Positions 9,406 to 18,542 of a DNA stretch of 64,000 nt are shown here, piece by piece. The translations under genes were made by a program, and so were the position numbers. The stretch is taken from positions 620,001 to 684,000 of the forward strand of contig NC_008554.1 in NCBI RefSeq assembly GCF_000014965.1, read 5' to 3'. Position 1 is the stretch's first letter; every line of letters begins with the position of its first letter. The notes under the pieces are model-generated. The model ran no database searches and was not told the origin of the DNA. It was given only the letters and a program-made list of their open reading frames with translations. The DNA is from Syntrophobacter fumaroxidans MPOB. Its GTDB lineage: Bacteria; Desulfobacterota; Syntrophobacteria; Syntrophobacterales; Syntrophobacteraceae.

Positions 9406-10530
9406 ATGTTCAGCGTCTTTTCCTCCCCGGCTCGGTATACACAGGGCCTTGATGCCACCGCCATCCTCGGCGCGGAAATGGCCGGACTGGGCATCGAGGG
9501 CCCCGCTCTCATCGTTGCGGGCGGATCGGCGCTCGCACAGCTCTCCGGCACTTGGAGGCAAACCCTGGGAGAGGTGGGTTGCAGCTACGGCATACACCGC
9601 TTCGGAGGCGAATGCTCTCTGGCGGAAATACTTCGCATCAGGCATGCGGCGGAAGCTCTCCCCGCAAGGGTCGTCATCGGAGCCGGAGGAGGAAAGGCCC
9701 TGGATGCGGCGCGTGCAAGCGCAGCGGAACTCGGCCTGCCTTTTGTGAGTTGCCCGACCCTGGCTTCGACGGATGCTCCCTGCAGTGCCGTTTCCGTCGT
9801 GTACGGCGAATCGGGCGCCGTGGAGGAAGTTCGCATTCTGCCGCGAAACCCGGTTCTGGTGCTGGTCGATACCCGGGTGATCGTGCAGGCTCCTCCGAGG
9901 CTCCTGATCTCGGGCATGGGGGACGCTCTTGCAACCTGGTTCGAGGCCAGGGCCTGCGCGGCTTCCGGGGCCCGGAATCTTCGGGGCGGGCGCTCGACGC
10001 GCAGTGCGCTGGCTCTTGCCGAGCTGTGCTACCGGACCCTGCTCGAGGATGGCGTGGAGGCGGTCGAGGCCGCCGGGACGCAGACCGTCACCCCGGCCTT
10101 CGAGCGAATCGTTGAGGCCAATACGCTGCTTTCAGGGCTGGGTTTCGAGTCATCGGGTCTGGCCGCGGCCCACTCCGTTCACAATGGACTCACCGCGGCC
10201 CCGCAGACCCGCGCTTTCACCCATGGCGAAAAAGTGGCTTTCGGCACGCTGGTCCAGCTTGTGCTCGAAAAGAGCGACAGGTCGGCGATCGATGAAGTGA
10301 TGGGATTCTGCGCGCAGGTCGGTCTGCCCGTCACGCTGGCTCAGATCGGGCTGCGGGAGCTGTCCGGCGAGATGCTGGAAAGAATCGCCCTGCGAGCGAC
10401 CCGGACGGGGGAGTCCATTCACAACGAGCCTTTCGAGGTGTCCGCGAACCGGGTTGCCGATGCCATTCTGAAAGCCGATGCCCTGGGAAGAGCGTTGCCG
10501 GGGAATGGAAAGCTCCCGTCGCCCGAATGA
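9406..10530 (+). CDS. gldA: Glycerol dehydrogenase, iron-containing alcohol dehydrogenase family
   Basis: A 374-residue protein, close to the usual ~367 of GldA. It carries the NAD-binding GAGGGKALDAAR, the SCPTLASTDAPCSA signature with its metal-ligand Asp, GMGDALATWFEA, and the two metal-ligand histidines in AAHSVHNGL and FTHGEKVAFG. The family oxidises glycerol to dihydroxyacetone with NAD+ in the cytoplasm, using Zn2+ or another divalent metal. Some relatives act on glycerol-1-phosphate, but the SCPT and HGEKVAFG motifs favour GldA. AAGGAG lies 11 bases before the ATG. It follows the secreted hydrolase gene after 18 bases and probably shares its transcript. Confidence 0.9.
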   Translation: MFSVFSSPARYTQGLDATAILGAEMAGLGIEGPALIVAGGSALAQLSGTWRQTLGEVGCSYGIHRFGGECSLAEILRIRHAAEALPARVVIGAGGGKALDAARASAAELGLPFVSCPTLASTDAPCSAVSVVYGESGAVEEVRILPRNPVLVLVDTRVIVQAPPRLLISGMGDALATWFEARACAASGARNLRGGRSTRSALALAELCYRTLLEDGVEAVEAAGTQTVTPAFERIVEANTLLSGLGFESSGLAAAHSVHNGLTAAPQTRAFTHGEKVAFGTLVQLVLEKSDRSAIDEVMGFCAQVGLPVTLAQIGLRELSGEMLERIALRATRTGESIHNEPFEVSANRVADAILKADALGRALPGNGKLPSPE

Positions 10531-10665
10531 CGGGCGTCACCGGGATCGATGGACACCAATTCGCATTCAATCCCCGAATTGCGCTCAAGAATACATCATG
10601 TGAAATCAAGAAGAACTGACACAGGCGGGAATAGACTCGCCTCGACTCATGCAATTGAGGTGAGC

Positions 10666-10684
10666 GGAAGGCTTCGCGCCTTCC
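10666..10684. terminator. Hairpin between convergent genes
   Basis: GGAAGGC and GCCTTCC form a perfect 7-bp stem with a 5-base loop between the converging gldA and cyclase genes. No T-run follows on either strand, so terminator function is only suggested by position. Confidence 0.3.
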
Positions 10685-10709
10685 CGCCCGATGGCGGCCG
10701 GCCTGGATT

Positions 10710-11516
10710 CTACGGCAGCTTCGCGAATACGCGCGCGGGGGCTCCGGTCCCGTTTTGAATGAACATGGGGATCACGTAGAGCATCGCGCCGGACTCCGGA
10801 ATCTTGTCCAGGTTCGCGATATTCTCGAGGGCGAGCTTCTGCGCCTTGCAGAGTGCTCGATGCGCCTTGAAGTCCTTCGAGGACCCCGGATCGATGCTCG
10901 GCGTATCCACTGCGATGCCGGTGATCGCCCGGTTGGCGAGGAGAAAGTCGACCGCTTCGGGTGAAAATCCCGGAAAGTGCAGCTCCGCGACGGCATCCAT
11001 TCCGGTCTTGTCGGTGCCGAGCACTTCTTTCCGGTTCGGATAGAAACGGTCGTCGATGCCGCTGTACATAATGACCCAGGCCCCCTGGGGGATGGGCCCG
11101 TGTTTCTTCTCCCACGCGAGCAGGTCTTCCACGCTCAACTGGTAATCGCGATTTGCCAGGGACTTGCCGGTGACGTCGATCTTGACCGCGGGGCCGATCC
11201 ATTCCTGAAGCGGAACCTGGCCGATGGTGCGTCCGTGCTCATGGAAATGAATCGGAGCATCGACGTGAGTGCCGCCGTGTTCCGAGGCGGCATATTGATT
11301 CGACGCATACCACCAGCCGCCGTCCGTGATCCCTTTGAATACGACCGTCGGGGTGAAGGGCTTGTCGGTGGGCCAGTAGATCGATTCTTCCGAAAAAGGG
11401 AAGGTCATGTCGACGAGCTTCTCTTCCGAGGCGGCGGAGGAGGTCGTCGGTGCGGCAAGCAGAATCAGCGATACGATCGCGGCAGCGAAGAAAGAGAAGC
11501 GGGTGTCGAGTTGCAT
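10710..11516 (-). CDS. Secreted cyclase-family hydrolase (kynurenine formamidase-like)
   Basis: A 268-residue protein with a signal peptide (residues 1-29, ending TSSAAS). AAGGAG lies 6 bases before the ATG at 11516. The family motif HGGTHVDAPIHFHEHG, near residue 80, supplies the metal-binding His and Asp residues of the cyclase/kynurenine formamidase fold (PF04199 type). It also has DVTGKSLANRDYQ and AVDTPSIDPGSS, both typical of the family. Family members hydrolyse cyclic or N-formyl amides and related substrates using a divalent metal. An export signal is less usual than a cytoplasmic location. It has no operon partner. The specific substrate cannot be read from the sequence. Confidence 0.85.
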   Translation of the reverse strand: MQLDTRFSFFAAAIVSLILLAAPTTSSAASEEKLVDMTFPFSEESIYWPTDKPFTPTVVFKGITDGGWWYASNQYAASEHGGTHVDAPIHFHEHGRTIGQVPLQEWIGPAVKIDVTGKSLANRDYQLSVEDLLAWEKKHGPIPQGAWVIMYSGIDDRFYPNRKEVLGTDKTGMDAVAELHFPGFSPEAVDFLLANRAITGIAVDTPSIDPGSSKDFKAHRALCKAQKLALENIANLDKIPESGAMLYVIPMFIQNGTGAPARVFAKLP

Positions 11517-12093
11517 GGGAACTCCTTTCCGAGTGGAAGTTTTGACGTCACGCAGGACGGCGGCGCAATTTTCCCTTTTCTTGCCCTCATCCGAGTTTGC
11601 CGGCCATCAGCCCCGTCATGGCCGATCGGTCCTGCCCGGCCGATCGGCCGGTAGTGGCAAAAGATTGTTGTTTCACACTGCATGGCAGGCACACCGTGGC
11701 GCCATCCCGTCGGGTTTCAAGAATCCCCGGCATCGGCGCCTTCTTCACGTCCTTTCTATGCATGCACCTTTCCGTGTTCCCCGGCGGGGTCCTGCAACAA
11801 TATGCCATCGTTGCGCACAGTGCCAGGCTTATGTTTGACGGTGACCAACGGGTCATTGCGTGTGAACCGGAATGAAAGCCGTGTCGGCTCTCCAAAATGC
11901 GGGATGATGCAGTCCGACACACGGTTTCAAGATTCTTTTCGGAACGGGCTGACGCAAATGCCTCAAGCTTGACAAGGACGGCGTCCGAATCGATTGGAGG
12001 AAGGCCGGGCAGGGATGCCTGCAGTATTATAGTATATAACCCGTCATGACACTCCCTTCGTTCCAAAACCGCGAAACAAAGGAGCATGAAGAA
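11517..12093. other. Divergent intergenic region of about 575 bases
   Basis: Carries the control region for the leftward cyclase and the rightward SDR. A TTGACA at 11969-11974 and an AT-rich TATTATAGTATATAA at 12025-12039 are suggestive, but they are too far apart to be one promoter. No gene is supported. Confidence 0.4.
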
Positions 12094-12930
12094 ATGAGCG
12101 AACCGTTTAAGGGAAAAGTGTGCATCATCACCGGTTCATCGAGCGGCATCGGGCTTGGTCTCGCCAAGGAACTGCTCGGGCGGGGCGCGGTGGTTCATAT
12201 GTCCGGTTGGCGCGAAACCAACCGGGAAAACCTGCGAACAACGGCGGACCTGTTGGAAAGATACCCGGGAAAGGCTTTTTCGCGGGAACTGGATGTGCGC
12301 GACGCAAGGGCCGTTGCGGAATATATCGCGGACATTGCCGCCGGGGGCCCCGTCGATTACATGTTCAGCAATGCCGGCGTGGGCCTGGAGATGCCGTTTA
12401 TCGGAGTCGACTTGGCCGTGTGGGATAAGATCCTCGGGGTTGACCTCTACGGCGTGATCCACTGCGTGCAGGCGGTGGTGCCGCTCATGCTCGAACAGGG
12501 ACATGGGCACATCGTCAATACGGCTTCCGTGGCGGGCATCGTTCCGCTGCCCTACCAGGCGGTCTATTGCGCCGCTAAGTACGCCGTCGTTGGATTCAGC
12601 GAGAGTCTTCGCTATGAGCTGGAGCCTTACAACATCAAAGTCACGGCGGTTTGCCCCGGCGCGGTCGCCACGCAAATCTTTCAGCGGGGCTTGGATTATA
12701 CGGTCCACGAGGAACTGCCCATGCCCGAAGAGGCGATCGGCATCGATCATGCCGCCCTCGAGATCCTGGAAGGCGTCGAGGCCGGCCGCGGGATCCTTCC
12801 CGTCACCGACTTTGCGCGGGCGATGTACGAAAACATCCGGACCGATCCTGCCCGCAACGATGTCGTCATGCGGTCGATTGCACGGGACAGGCGACAGCGG
12901 TTTATTGACAGGGGCCTGCTGGATCGCTGA
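12094..12930 (+). CDS. Short-chain dehydrogenase/reductase (SDR)
   Basis: A 278-residue protein. The ATG at 12094 follows GGAG by 9 bases; an in-frame ATG at 12046 lacks a site. Classical SDR motifs: cofactor loop TGSSSGIG (about residues 12-19), the NAG motif in FSNAGVG, a catalytic Ser in NTASVAGI, and YCAAK supplying the Tyr and Lys. The PG motif (VCPGAV) closes the active site. The protein resembles the generic SDRs that reduce carbonyls or oxidise alcohols with NAD(P)H. The substrate cannot be deduced. The gene stands alone, followed by a hairpin-rich non-coding block. Confidence 0.85.
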   Translation: MSEPFKGKVCIITGSSSGIGLGLAKELLGRGAVVHMSGWRETNRENLRTTADLLERYPGKAFSRELDVRDARAVAEYIADIAAGGPVDYMFSNAGVGLEMPFIGVDLAVWDKILGVDLYGVIHCVQAVVPLMLEQGHGHIVNTASVAGIVPLPYQAVYCAAKYAVVGFSESLRYELEPYNIKVTAVCPGAVATQIFQRGLDYTVHEELPMPEEAIGIDHAALEILEGVEAGRGILPVTDFARAMYENIRTDPARNDVVMRSIARDRRQRFIDRGLLDR

Positions 12931-13044
12931 TGGTCCGTCGCGGGCCACGACGATGGACGTGGAGAAAAACACCGGACGCGCACGACGGGTTTGCCGAGTC
13001 ATACGAAGTTGCGTTCAAGAGATGGATCTTTCAAGCACAAAAGA

Positions 13045-13202
13045 GCGGGGGAATGATTCCCCCGCACCCCCCAAGTTTCGGCCACACGCGCAAGCGCGTG
13101 AGGCCGAGTGCTCGGCGCTGTCGGCGACTGGCCGAAGGCCGCCGCCGCAGCGCCACACGGAGCCGCGAAGCGGCGAGGGGGTGTGGGGGATACGTCCCCC
13201 AC
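13045..13202. repeat. Multi-hairpin element
   Basis: Begins with a near-perfect palindrome (GCGGGGGAAT and ATTCCCCCGC around one base, 13045-13065) and ends with GTGGGGGA/TCCCCCAC (13183-13202). Between them lie CGCG-AA-GCGCG, GCCGAG/CTCGGC, GGCC/GGCC and GCCGC/GCGGC stems. The symmetric GGGGGA/TCCCCC outer stems suggest a single structured unit, either a dispersed palindromic repeat or a structured RNA. Confidence 0.55.
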
Positions 13203-13210
13203 GCTTTTAA
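13183..13210 (+). terminator. Probable intrinsic terminator
   Basis: An 8-bp stem GTGGGGGA/TCCCCCAC with a 4-base loop, then GCTTTTAAA. It lies about 250 bases after the SDR stop codon. The T-run is short, so efficiency is uncertain. Confidence 0.45.
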
Positions 13211-13700
13211 AGTATCATTTTGAACGCAATTATCCATGCCCCCTGCGACACCCGCGAAGCATGAAAACAGTTTCGCCCGTGAATCTATTTTCTAGGTAAA
13301 TCCGTATCACCTGCCGAATCGTCGAGACGGGGGAGGGGGACGGCAGGCGGCGCCCTGGAAAAAATCGGGTTCGATGAGCTATCGCTTGCATCTTCGATTG
13401 GAGAATCGTATGGTTTTGAGAGCCCCCGGGGTTGTTTTCCAAAATTCTTGGCAGAATCCACCCTGATGATTCGGTTCGGGTGCGTGGCGCGCAAGTCGAT
13501 GCCTTATTATGGATGGAGGCCCTTTTTTGTGAAAATGCCCCGGCCCGACAGATTTCCATGCTTCGTTGCGGGGCGGCGGCTCATGGAATTTCGTGAAATG
13601 TGCGGGTGACCCCTTGGGACGTTGAGGGGTTTGTGCGGTGGACGGTTTCGAACTCGTAAGGGATATGGGTCGAAGGGATTATCGGATGTGGAGGCACCCT

Positions 13701-14444
13701 ATGCAGGATTGCTCTAAACCCCGGAGATTGGTCTACCTCGTGGCGGCCCTTTTCATGGCGGCCGGCGTGATCGGCTGTGCAACGGCGGAAACCAGCGCCC
13801 CCGCCGGTCCGCCCGTTCAGGCGGCGGTTCAGGCGGAAAGGACGGCGGCGCCCGTACAGGTCCAGCGTCCGGCGCATCAGAGCCCCGGCATGGTCGCCTA
13901 TTATCCTCCTCCCGGCAGGATGGATTTCTGCGGGGAGCACGTCCCGCTGGAAAACCAGGAGGTCATGGAGCGATTCGACAAGGAGTTCACTCTCGTCGTA
14001 TACAACCATGCGCAGATTTACCGGTGGTTGAAACGCAGGGACGGTTATTTCCAGTGGATGGAGGAACGCCTGCGGCGCCTCAACCTGCCCGAAGACCTGA
14101 AATATGTGGCCCTTGCGGAAAGCGAGCCTCCGCTGAGCACCGCCGATAGGAAAAGATGGGCGGAAATGCGCAATGACTTCGAACGGTCCCCGGAGAGCGC
14201 TCTCCAGTATCTGGGGGATCTTCACCGCAGTTTCAGGAGCTGGTCTCTTGCGCTGGCGGCTTACTGCTGCGGTGAGAAGCGCATCATGGACGAATCCCGC
14301 GCGCAGGGACAGTCGGATTTTTACAAGATGATGCTGCCGCAGGAGACGGAGCGCTACGTTTTCAAGGTTTTGGCGATCAAGGCGGTCCTGAGCGACCCGG
14401 CGCGGTACGGGTACGAACTGCCCAAAGGCGCCCGGCAACGCTAG
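13701..14444 (+). CDS. MltD-like lipoprotein lacking the lytic transglycosylase catalytic core
   Basis: A 247-residue protein. The ATG at 13701 (GGAGG six bases upstream) gives a lipoprotein leader with lipobox VIGC at residues 23-26; in-frame starts at 13638 and 13686 are less suitable. After a Pro/Ala linker, residues ~75-135 match the region before the SLT domain of MltD-type transglycosylases (FCGEHVPLENQEV, IYRWLKRRDGYFQWMEERL, LPEDLKYVALAESEPP). The later part matches its end (SALQYLGDLHRSF, WSLALAAYCCGE, LPQETERYVFKVLA). What normally lies between, the GAxGLWQFMP glycan-binding segment after the catalytic Glu, is missing and replaced by about 15 residues. Known family role: cleavage of peptidoglycan glycan strands. 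Inferred: a non-catalytic wall-binding lipoprotein. Confidence 0.7.
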   Translation: MQDCSKPRRLVYLVAALFMAAGVIGCATAETSAPAGPPVQAAVQAERTAAPVQVQRPAHQSPGMVAYYPPPGRMDFCGEHVPLENQEVMERFDKEFTLVVYNHAQIYRWLKRRDGYFQWMEERLRRLNLPEDLKYVALAESEPPLSTADRKRWAEMRNDFERSPESALQYLGDLHRSFRSWSLALAAYCCGEKRIMDESRAQGQSDFYKMMLPQETERYVFKVLAIKAVLSDPARYGYELPKGARQR

Positions 14445-15134
14445 GAGCGACAGAGACACCAGAAGGTCGACGTCTCTCTGCTCATTCGTGAAAAATCGGC
14501 TTCTCCAGACATGGAAGGTGCCTGAATCTTCTGCGTGCCGGCGGGAGTTGCGTGCGGTCTCAAGGGGGATTGCCTGATCCTGCTTATGTCTTGCTCCCTT
14601 GGCATGAAACCGACGGCAATGCCGCATTCACGGACTGATGAGCACCATACCACCACGGCCCGCTTGTAGTTGGAGTTTGTGGGGCAGCCTCGTTTCATGG
14701 GGGCCGCGCACCCGGGGGTGCGTGGTGCTCGGCGCGCCGTCGGGACGGCTCCGCTGCACGGGGTTCCGGGCAGTACCGATGCCGGAAAGGTAGAATGAGC
14801 TACTCCCGTTCCGAGGCCAAGGACCTTAATCGTGCGGCAAACCTCCCGGAAGCACATACCGGAGGATTCCCGTTGTTCTGGCTCTCCGGTGCGATTGCTT
14901 CCGCTATCTTGCGATTGTCAGGCGCCTTTTTCCCGTCCGGTTTTCGGCGTAATGTTCGAGTTGCGGGCAAGCCGAGGCTCCGTGGAAGCATCTCTGCCCG
15001 ATCGGGGCAGACGGGGTCGATACAACGCCGCGACAAATCGTCCCCGAATACATGCACACCGGGGCTGACAGGCTCGGTTCCGGCGGCAAGACGCCCCATC
15101 GAACGGCAATTGAACGAGTTTTTCGGTATCCGGT
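14445..15134. other. Non-coding gap of about 690 bases between convergent genes
   Basis: Several frames are open on both strands but none shows a domain, leader or ribosome site. No insertion-sequence ends or RNA gene were recognised. Confidence 0.45.
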
Positions 15135-18100
15135 TCAAAAGGGGCCGGTTATGCTCGGGCCGCTGTTGACCCCGATGCGCCCGTTGACGGAAGCGGAGTA
15201 AACACCGCCAAGCGATGTGCTCACCGTGCTGCTCAGGCCGATGTCCTGGACCTGCCCGGCCGCCACCGTGAAAACAACGCCAACCGCCGCGTTGCCGCCA
15301 ATGGCCCCATTGCCGTAGCTAACAACGGCGCCCGCTCCTATGAAGACTTCGGTTTGGTGCTTCAGGAAGTCGCGTTTGATGGAACCGGTAATGAAGTTAT
15401 AAGTGCCGCCGATTTTAACATGGTCACAAGCCAGTTCATAGCTGAACACGATCAAGTTGAGCTTAAGCGGTGCATCCTTGAAGGGACACCACTTCGTGGC
15501 CGATCTTCCGATTGAGGGGTCATCGGTGGCGCTGGTGTCGGGTTCCGGAGGCGGGACGCAAAGATAAAGGCTATTGACTAGATTGAGAGCGCCTTCGGTG
15601 CAGTTCTTGGCAGCTGCTGACAGAAAGTAGTATAGGTTAAGCGTATTCAGCTGCAGGAATTTATTTTCAAATTGATTCAGTGTCGGCCATTGAATTTTCT
15701 TGATGATAGGACGAGCCAATGCAGAAAATTTCGTAAGAACAGAAGCCATACTTTTGCTCGTTGAAGCAATCTTGTTAGCATCCGCAAGAAAATGTGTCTT
15801 TCCAAGGTTGTTTTTCTTCATGCAGTATTTATATCTGACTTGGGCTTCGCAGGTCTCATCGTAATTGCAAGCGTAGATCTCGGCAGTTTCCTGATTTATT
15901 AAAGTGGAATCTGCTTGCATATAATTCTCATTCTCTGTAGCCCACCAATCCATATATGCATTTACAAGAATAGTTGACTTGTGATTTATGATATCTTGTA
16001 TATCCGTCATAAGAAAATGTTCTTTGTCAAACATGAAGTATTCTTTGATCCCATCCGTATTGATTTGAACCATGGATTGGGCCTCTTCATTCACCTTGAT
16101 CGCCAAAGCCTCAAATTCTTGTGAAGCAGTTGAAATCGAGTTGTTCAGTCTGGCGTACGCGTTTTCAAACTTTTGAGCGGAGCTTGCGATTGAAGACAAC
16201 GAATCCTGGCCGCTGATGCCGGAGGCAATCTGAATGGGCGGAATTACGGTTGTGGAATCCGATGCCGTCTTGTTGCTGATCGGGTCGGTGCGTTCCGCTC
16301 CGCCGCTATCGGATATCGCCTGCTCGGCAGCATGGAGCTGGCTGGCTCCGAAAGCTGAAACGGAAGTCGTCAAGGCGGCTATAAGGTTGGTTTGCGCCGT
16401 TTTGTGATGGCCCTGCGATTCGGCGATAAGCCCCAGTCCGAGTTTGGCGGAGGAAAGGCCGGGAGAGAGCGCGAGTGCTTTGTTGAAGTATAACGTCGCA
16501 TTCTTGATATTTCCCTTGTGAAGGTAGACCCACCCGAGATCCAGGGCGATCACCGGCAAATTGGGCTTGATCCCGTCTGCATAGAGCAATATCTTGAGCG
16601 CGGAATCGGAGTCTCCCATACCATCCAGTGCAACGGCAAGAGTGTTGGCGGCTATCGCATCGTTAGGATTTTTCATTGCACTCCAGGCGGCCGAATATAT
16701 TGCGGCGGAACCCGCTCCCGCCGACAGGAAGAACGCCGCCAAGTCGGCGCCGGCCGTGGCTTTGGCGGGCGGTCGAACGGTCGCGTCTATTTTGTCCGAA
16801 ATAGTTGTCCCGGCCTTTGCACGGTATTTGGTTGATATTTGTTTGACCAGAGTCAGATAGTTCGTAGCTGCTGAAACCAGGAAATCATTTCCTGCGTTGA
16901 GAGTTTGTCGGGCAGGGATGAGCACCCATTTGCATTTTCCCTGAAAACCGTTGCGTGAGAATGAAAGAACCTGTCTGCCCTCCGGAATCCCTGTGAGTGA
17001 ATAGGCCCCGGTGGACGACGTGGTGGTGGTTTTCCCTCCGCAGGTTACCGTTGCCCCCGCCAGGGCAGCACCGGTGGCGGAATTTCGGTGCAGCACCCCC
17101 CTGGCCGTTCCCGTCGGGGTCTTGACCAGGAAGTCATTTCCCGCGTTCAGAGTTTGTCCGGCAGTGATGAGTATCAACCGGGATTTTTCCTGAAAACCAT
17201 TGCGGGAAAAGGAAAGGACCTGTCTCCCCTGCCATATCCCCGTGAGTACATAGGCCCCGGTGGATGACGTGGTGGTGGTTTTCCCGCCGCAGGTTACGGT
17301 TACTCCCGCCAGGACCGGGCCGGTGGCGGAATTTTGGTGCAGCACCCCCCTGACCGCTCCCGTCCAGGAGGCTGCCGAACCGGTGATGCCGGGAATAGGA
17401 GATTCGCGTTCCTGACCGGCAAGCTCCGGTTTTGTGCTCGAACGACTCTTTATCGCGTAGAGGCGGGAATCCTCGGAGCCCACGTAGAGGGTCCCATCCG
17501 GTCCCACAACTCCCGGCGCATCGATTTGCTGATGCAAATCAAAAAAGCCTACCTGGTTTCCGTCCAAGCCGATCGCATCTATACGTCCGTCGCGCCTGCC
17601 GAGGTATATGCGTCCATCAAAACCCACGGCCGGCGGCGGAGCGCTGTCCAGGCGATCGGAAATCGGGAAGGACCACTTCAGGGTTCCATTGAAACCGGCC
17701 GCACAGATTCTGGAATCGGCAGTAACATAGACAATTCCGTCCGTACCAGGTGCGGAAGATGAGAGGATCTTATCGAGGGACCATTGAATGCATCCGGTGG
17801 TGTTGACAGCATAGAGAATGCGGTCAAACAGGATGAAAATCGTGTTGTCCGGATCCAACGTGGAGGAGCAATTCATCTGTTTTGATTTCAATTCAAAGCA
17901 CCACCTGGCAATTCCGTAACCATCGATTGCGTACAGAACTGCATTCTCCGTCACGGCATATACCATTCCATCTTTACCTATCGCAGGAACTGCTTGAATT
18001 CGCGAGCCGGGTGAAAAAATCCATTTGTGGGTTCCATCCGGATTGATGGATAAGATATTCGCTCCCTCGGTAATGATTACTGAACCGTCTGCTCCCATTG

Positions 18101-18542
18101 CGGGGGATGAAGTTGGAGCGCCGCCGATATCGATGAACCATTTAGGCGTTCCGTCATGATTGATGGCGTGAAGCAAATTCCCGGCGCCGGCTGAATAGGC
18201 TGTTCCATCATCGCCTACAGCCGGGGACAAATTGGGGTGGCCTTCAATTCCAACAGACCATTTCACATTTCCGTCGGGCTTGATCGCATACAAGCTACCA
18301 TCGCTTGACTGAACGTAAACCATCCCGTCCGTCCCTATCGCCGGTGAAGATTTAATAGGGCCGCCTGTCTCAAAGGACCATGCCGGCGTCTCTTCGGCGC
18401 CGGCAAGAACGGGGTGGGAAAAGCACAGCAGAACGGCCCAAAAGAGTAGACATCCAAAAATCGAATTTCGGAGTCGAGCGGAAAAGTTGAAGGTTATCAT
18501 CTTCAGAAGGGATGAATGACCGATGCTTTCAGTATTTCTCAT
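15135..18542 (-). CDS. Large secreted PQQ-propeller / carboxypeptidase-regulatory-like / TPR protein
   Basis: A 1135-residue protein starting at the ATG at 18542, with GAGG 7 bases upstream. The leader ends near residue 48 (HPVLAGAEE). Residues ~50-370 are about eight repeats of roughly 40 residues of the form SPAIGTDGMVYVQSSDGSLY, a PQQ-like beta-propeller. Residues ~394-556 are two nearly identical 83-residue copies of a carboxypeptidase-regulatory-like Ig fold (VTCGGKTTTTSSTGAY). Residues ~620-740 look like TPR helices. The remainder is helical, then a Gly/Ser/Val-rich end. No enzymatic motif is seen; a binding or adhesion scaffold outside the cytoplasm is inferred. Base composition is visibly less GC-rich than neighbouring genes, especially in the 3' half, which hints at separate origin. 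Confidence 0.8.
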   Translation of the reverse strand: MRNTESIGHSSLLKMITFNFSARLRNSIFGCLLFWAVLLCFSHPVLAGAEETPAWSFETGGPIKSSPAIGTDGMVYVQSSDGSLYAIKPDGNVKWSVGIEGHPNLSPAVGDDGTAYSAGAGNLLHAINHDGTPKWFIDIGGAPTSSPAMGADGSVIITEGANILSINPDGTHKWIFSPGSRIQAVPAIGKDGMVYAVTENAVLYAIDGYGIARWCFELKSKQMNCSSTLDPDNTIFILFDRILYAVNTTGCIQWSLDKILSSSAPGTDGIVYVTADSRICAAGFNGTLKWSFPISDRLDSAPPPAVGFDGRIYLGRRDGRIDAIGLDGNQVGFFDLHQQIDAPGVVGPDGTLYVGSEDSRLYAIKSRSSTKPELAGQERESPIPGITGSAASWTGAVRGVLHQNSATGPVLAGVTVTCGGKTTTTSSTGAYVLTGIWQGRQVLSFSRNGFQEKSRLILITAGQTLNAGNDFLVKTPTGTARGVLHRNSATGAALAGATVTCGGKTTTTSSTGAYSLTGIPEGRQVLSFSRNGFQGKCKWVLIPARQTLNAGNDFLVSAATNYLTLVKQISTKYRAKAGTTISDKIDATVRPPAKATAGADLAAFFLSAGAGSAAIYSAAWSAMKNPNDAIAANTLAVALDGMGDSDSALKILLYADGIKPNLPVIALDLGWVYLHKGNIKNATLYFNKALALSPGLSSAKLGLGLIAESQGHHKTAQTNLIAALTTSVSAFGASQLHAAEQAISDSGGAERTDPISNKTASDSTTVIPPIQIASGISGQDSLSSIASSAQKFENAYARLNNSISTASQEFEALAIKVNEEAQSMVQINTDGIKEYFMFDKEHFLMTDIQDIINHKSTILVNAYMDWWATENENYMQADSTLINQETAEIYACNYDETCEAQVRYKYCMKKNNLGKTHFLADANKIASTSKSMASVLTKFSALARPIIKKIQWPTLNQFENKFLQLNTLNLYYFLSAAAKNCTEGALNLVNSLYLCVPPPEPDTSATDDPSIGRSATKWCPFKDAPLKLNLIVFSYELACDHVKIGGTYNFITGSIKRDFLKHQTEVFIGAGAVVSYGNGAIGGNAAVGVVFTVAAGQVQDIGLSSTVSTSLGGVYSASVNGRIGVNSGPSITGPF
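16876..17363 (-). repeat. Tandem 249-base duplication inside the propeller gene
   Basis: Two consecutive units, 16876-17124 and 17125 to about 17363, are highly similar base by base, each starting ACCAGGAARTCATTTCC. Each encodes one 83-residue carboxypeptidase-regulatory-like module. The high nucleotide similarity points to recent duplication or gene conversion. Confidence 0.8.

Larger units (their letters stand above)
12931..13700. other. Non-coding gap of about 770 bases
   Basis: Bases 13035-13207 are a dense run of inverted repeats (annotated separately). The rest, 13208-13700, has no supported gene; its open frames lack motifs and ribosome sites. Confidence 0.5.

Noticed and set aside
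11969-12039. TTGACA and TATTAT as one promoter for the SDR gene
   Set aside because: The spacing is about 50 bases, far from the usual 16-18.
14445-15134. Transposase or intron remnant in the convergent gap
   Set aside because: No recognisable catalytic motif or terminal repeats; frames look like chance in GC-rich DNA.
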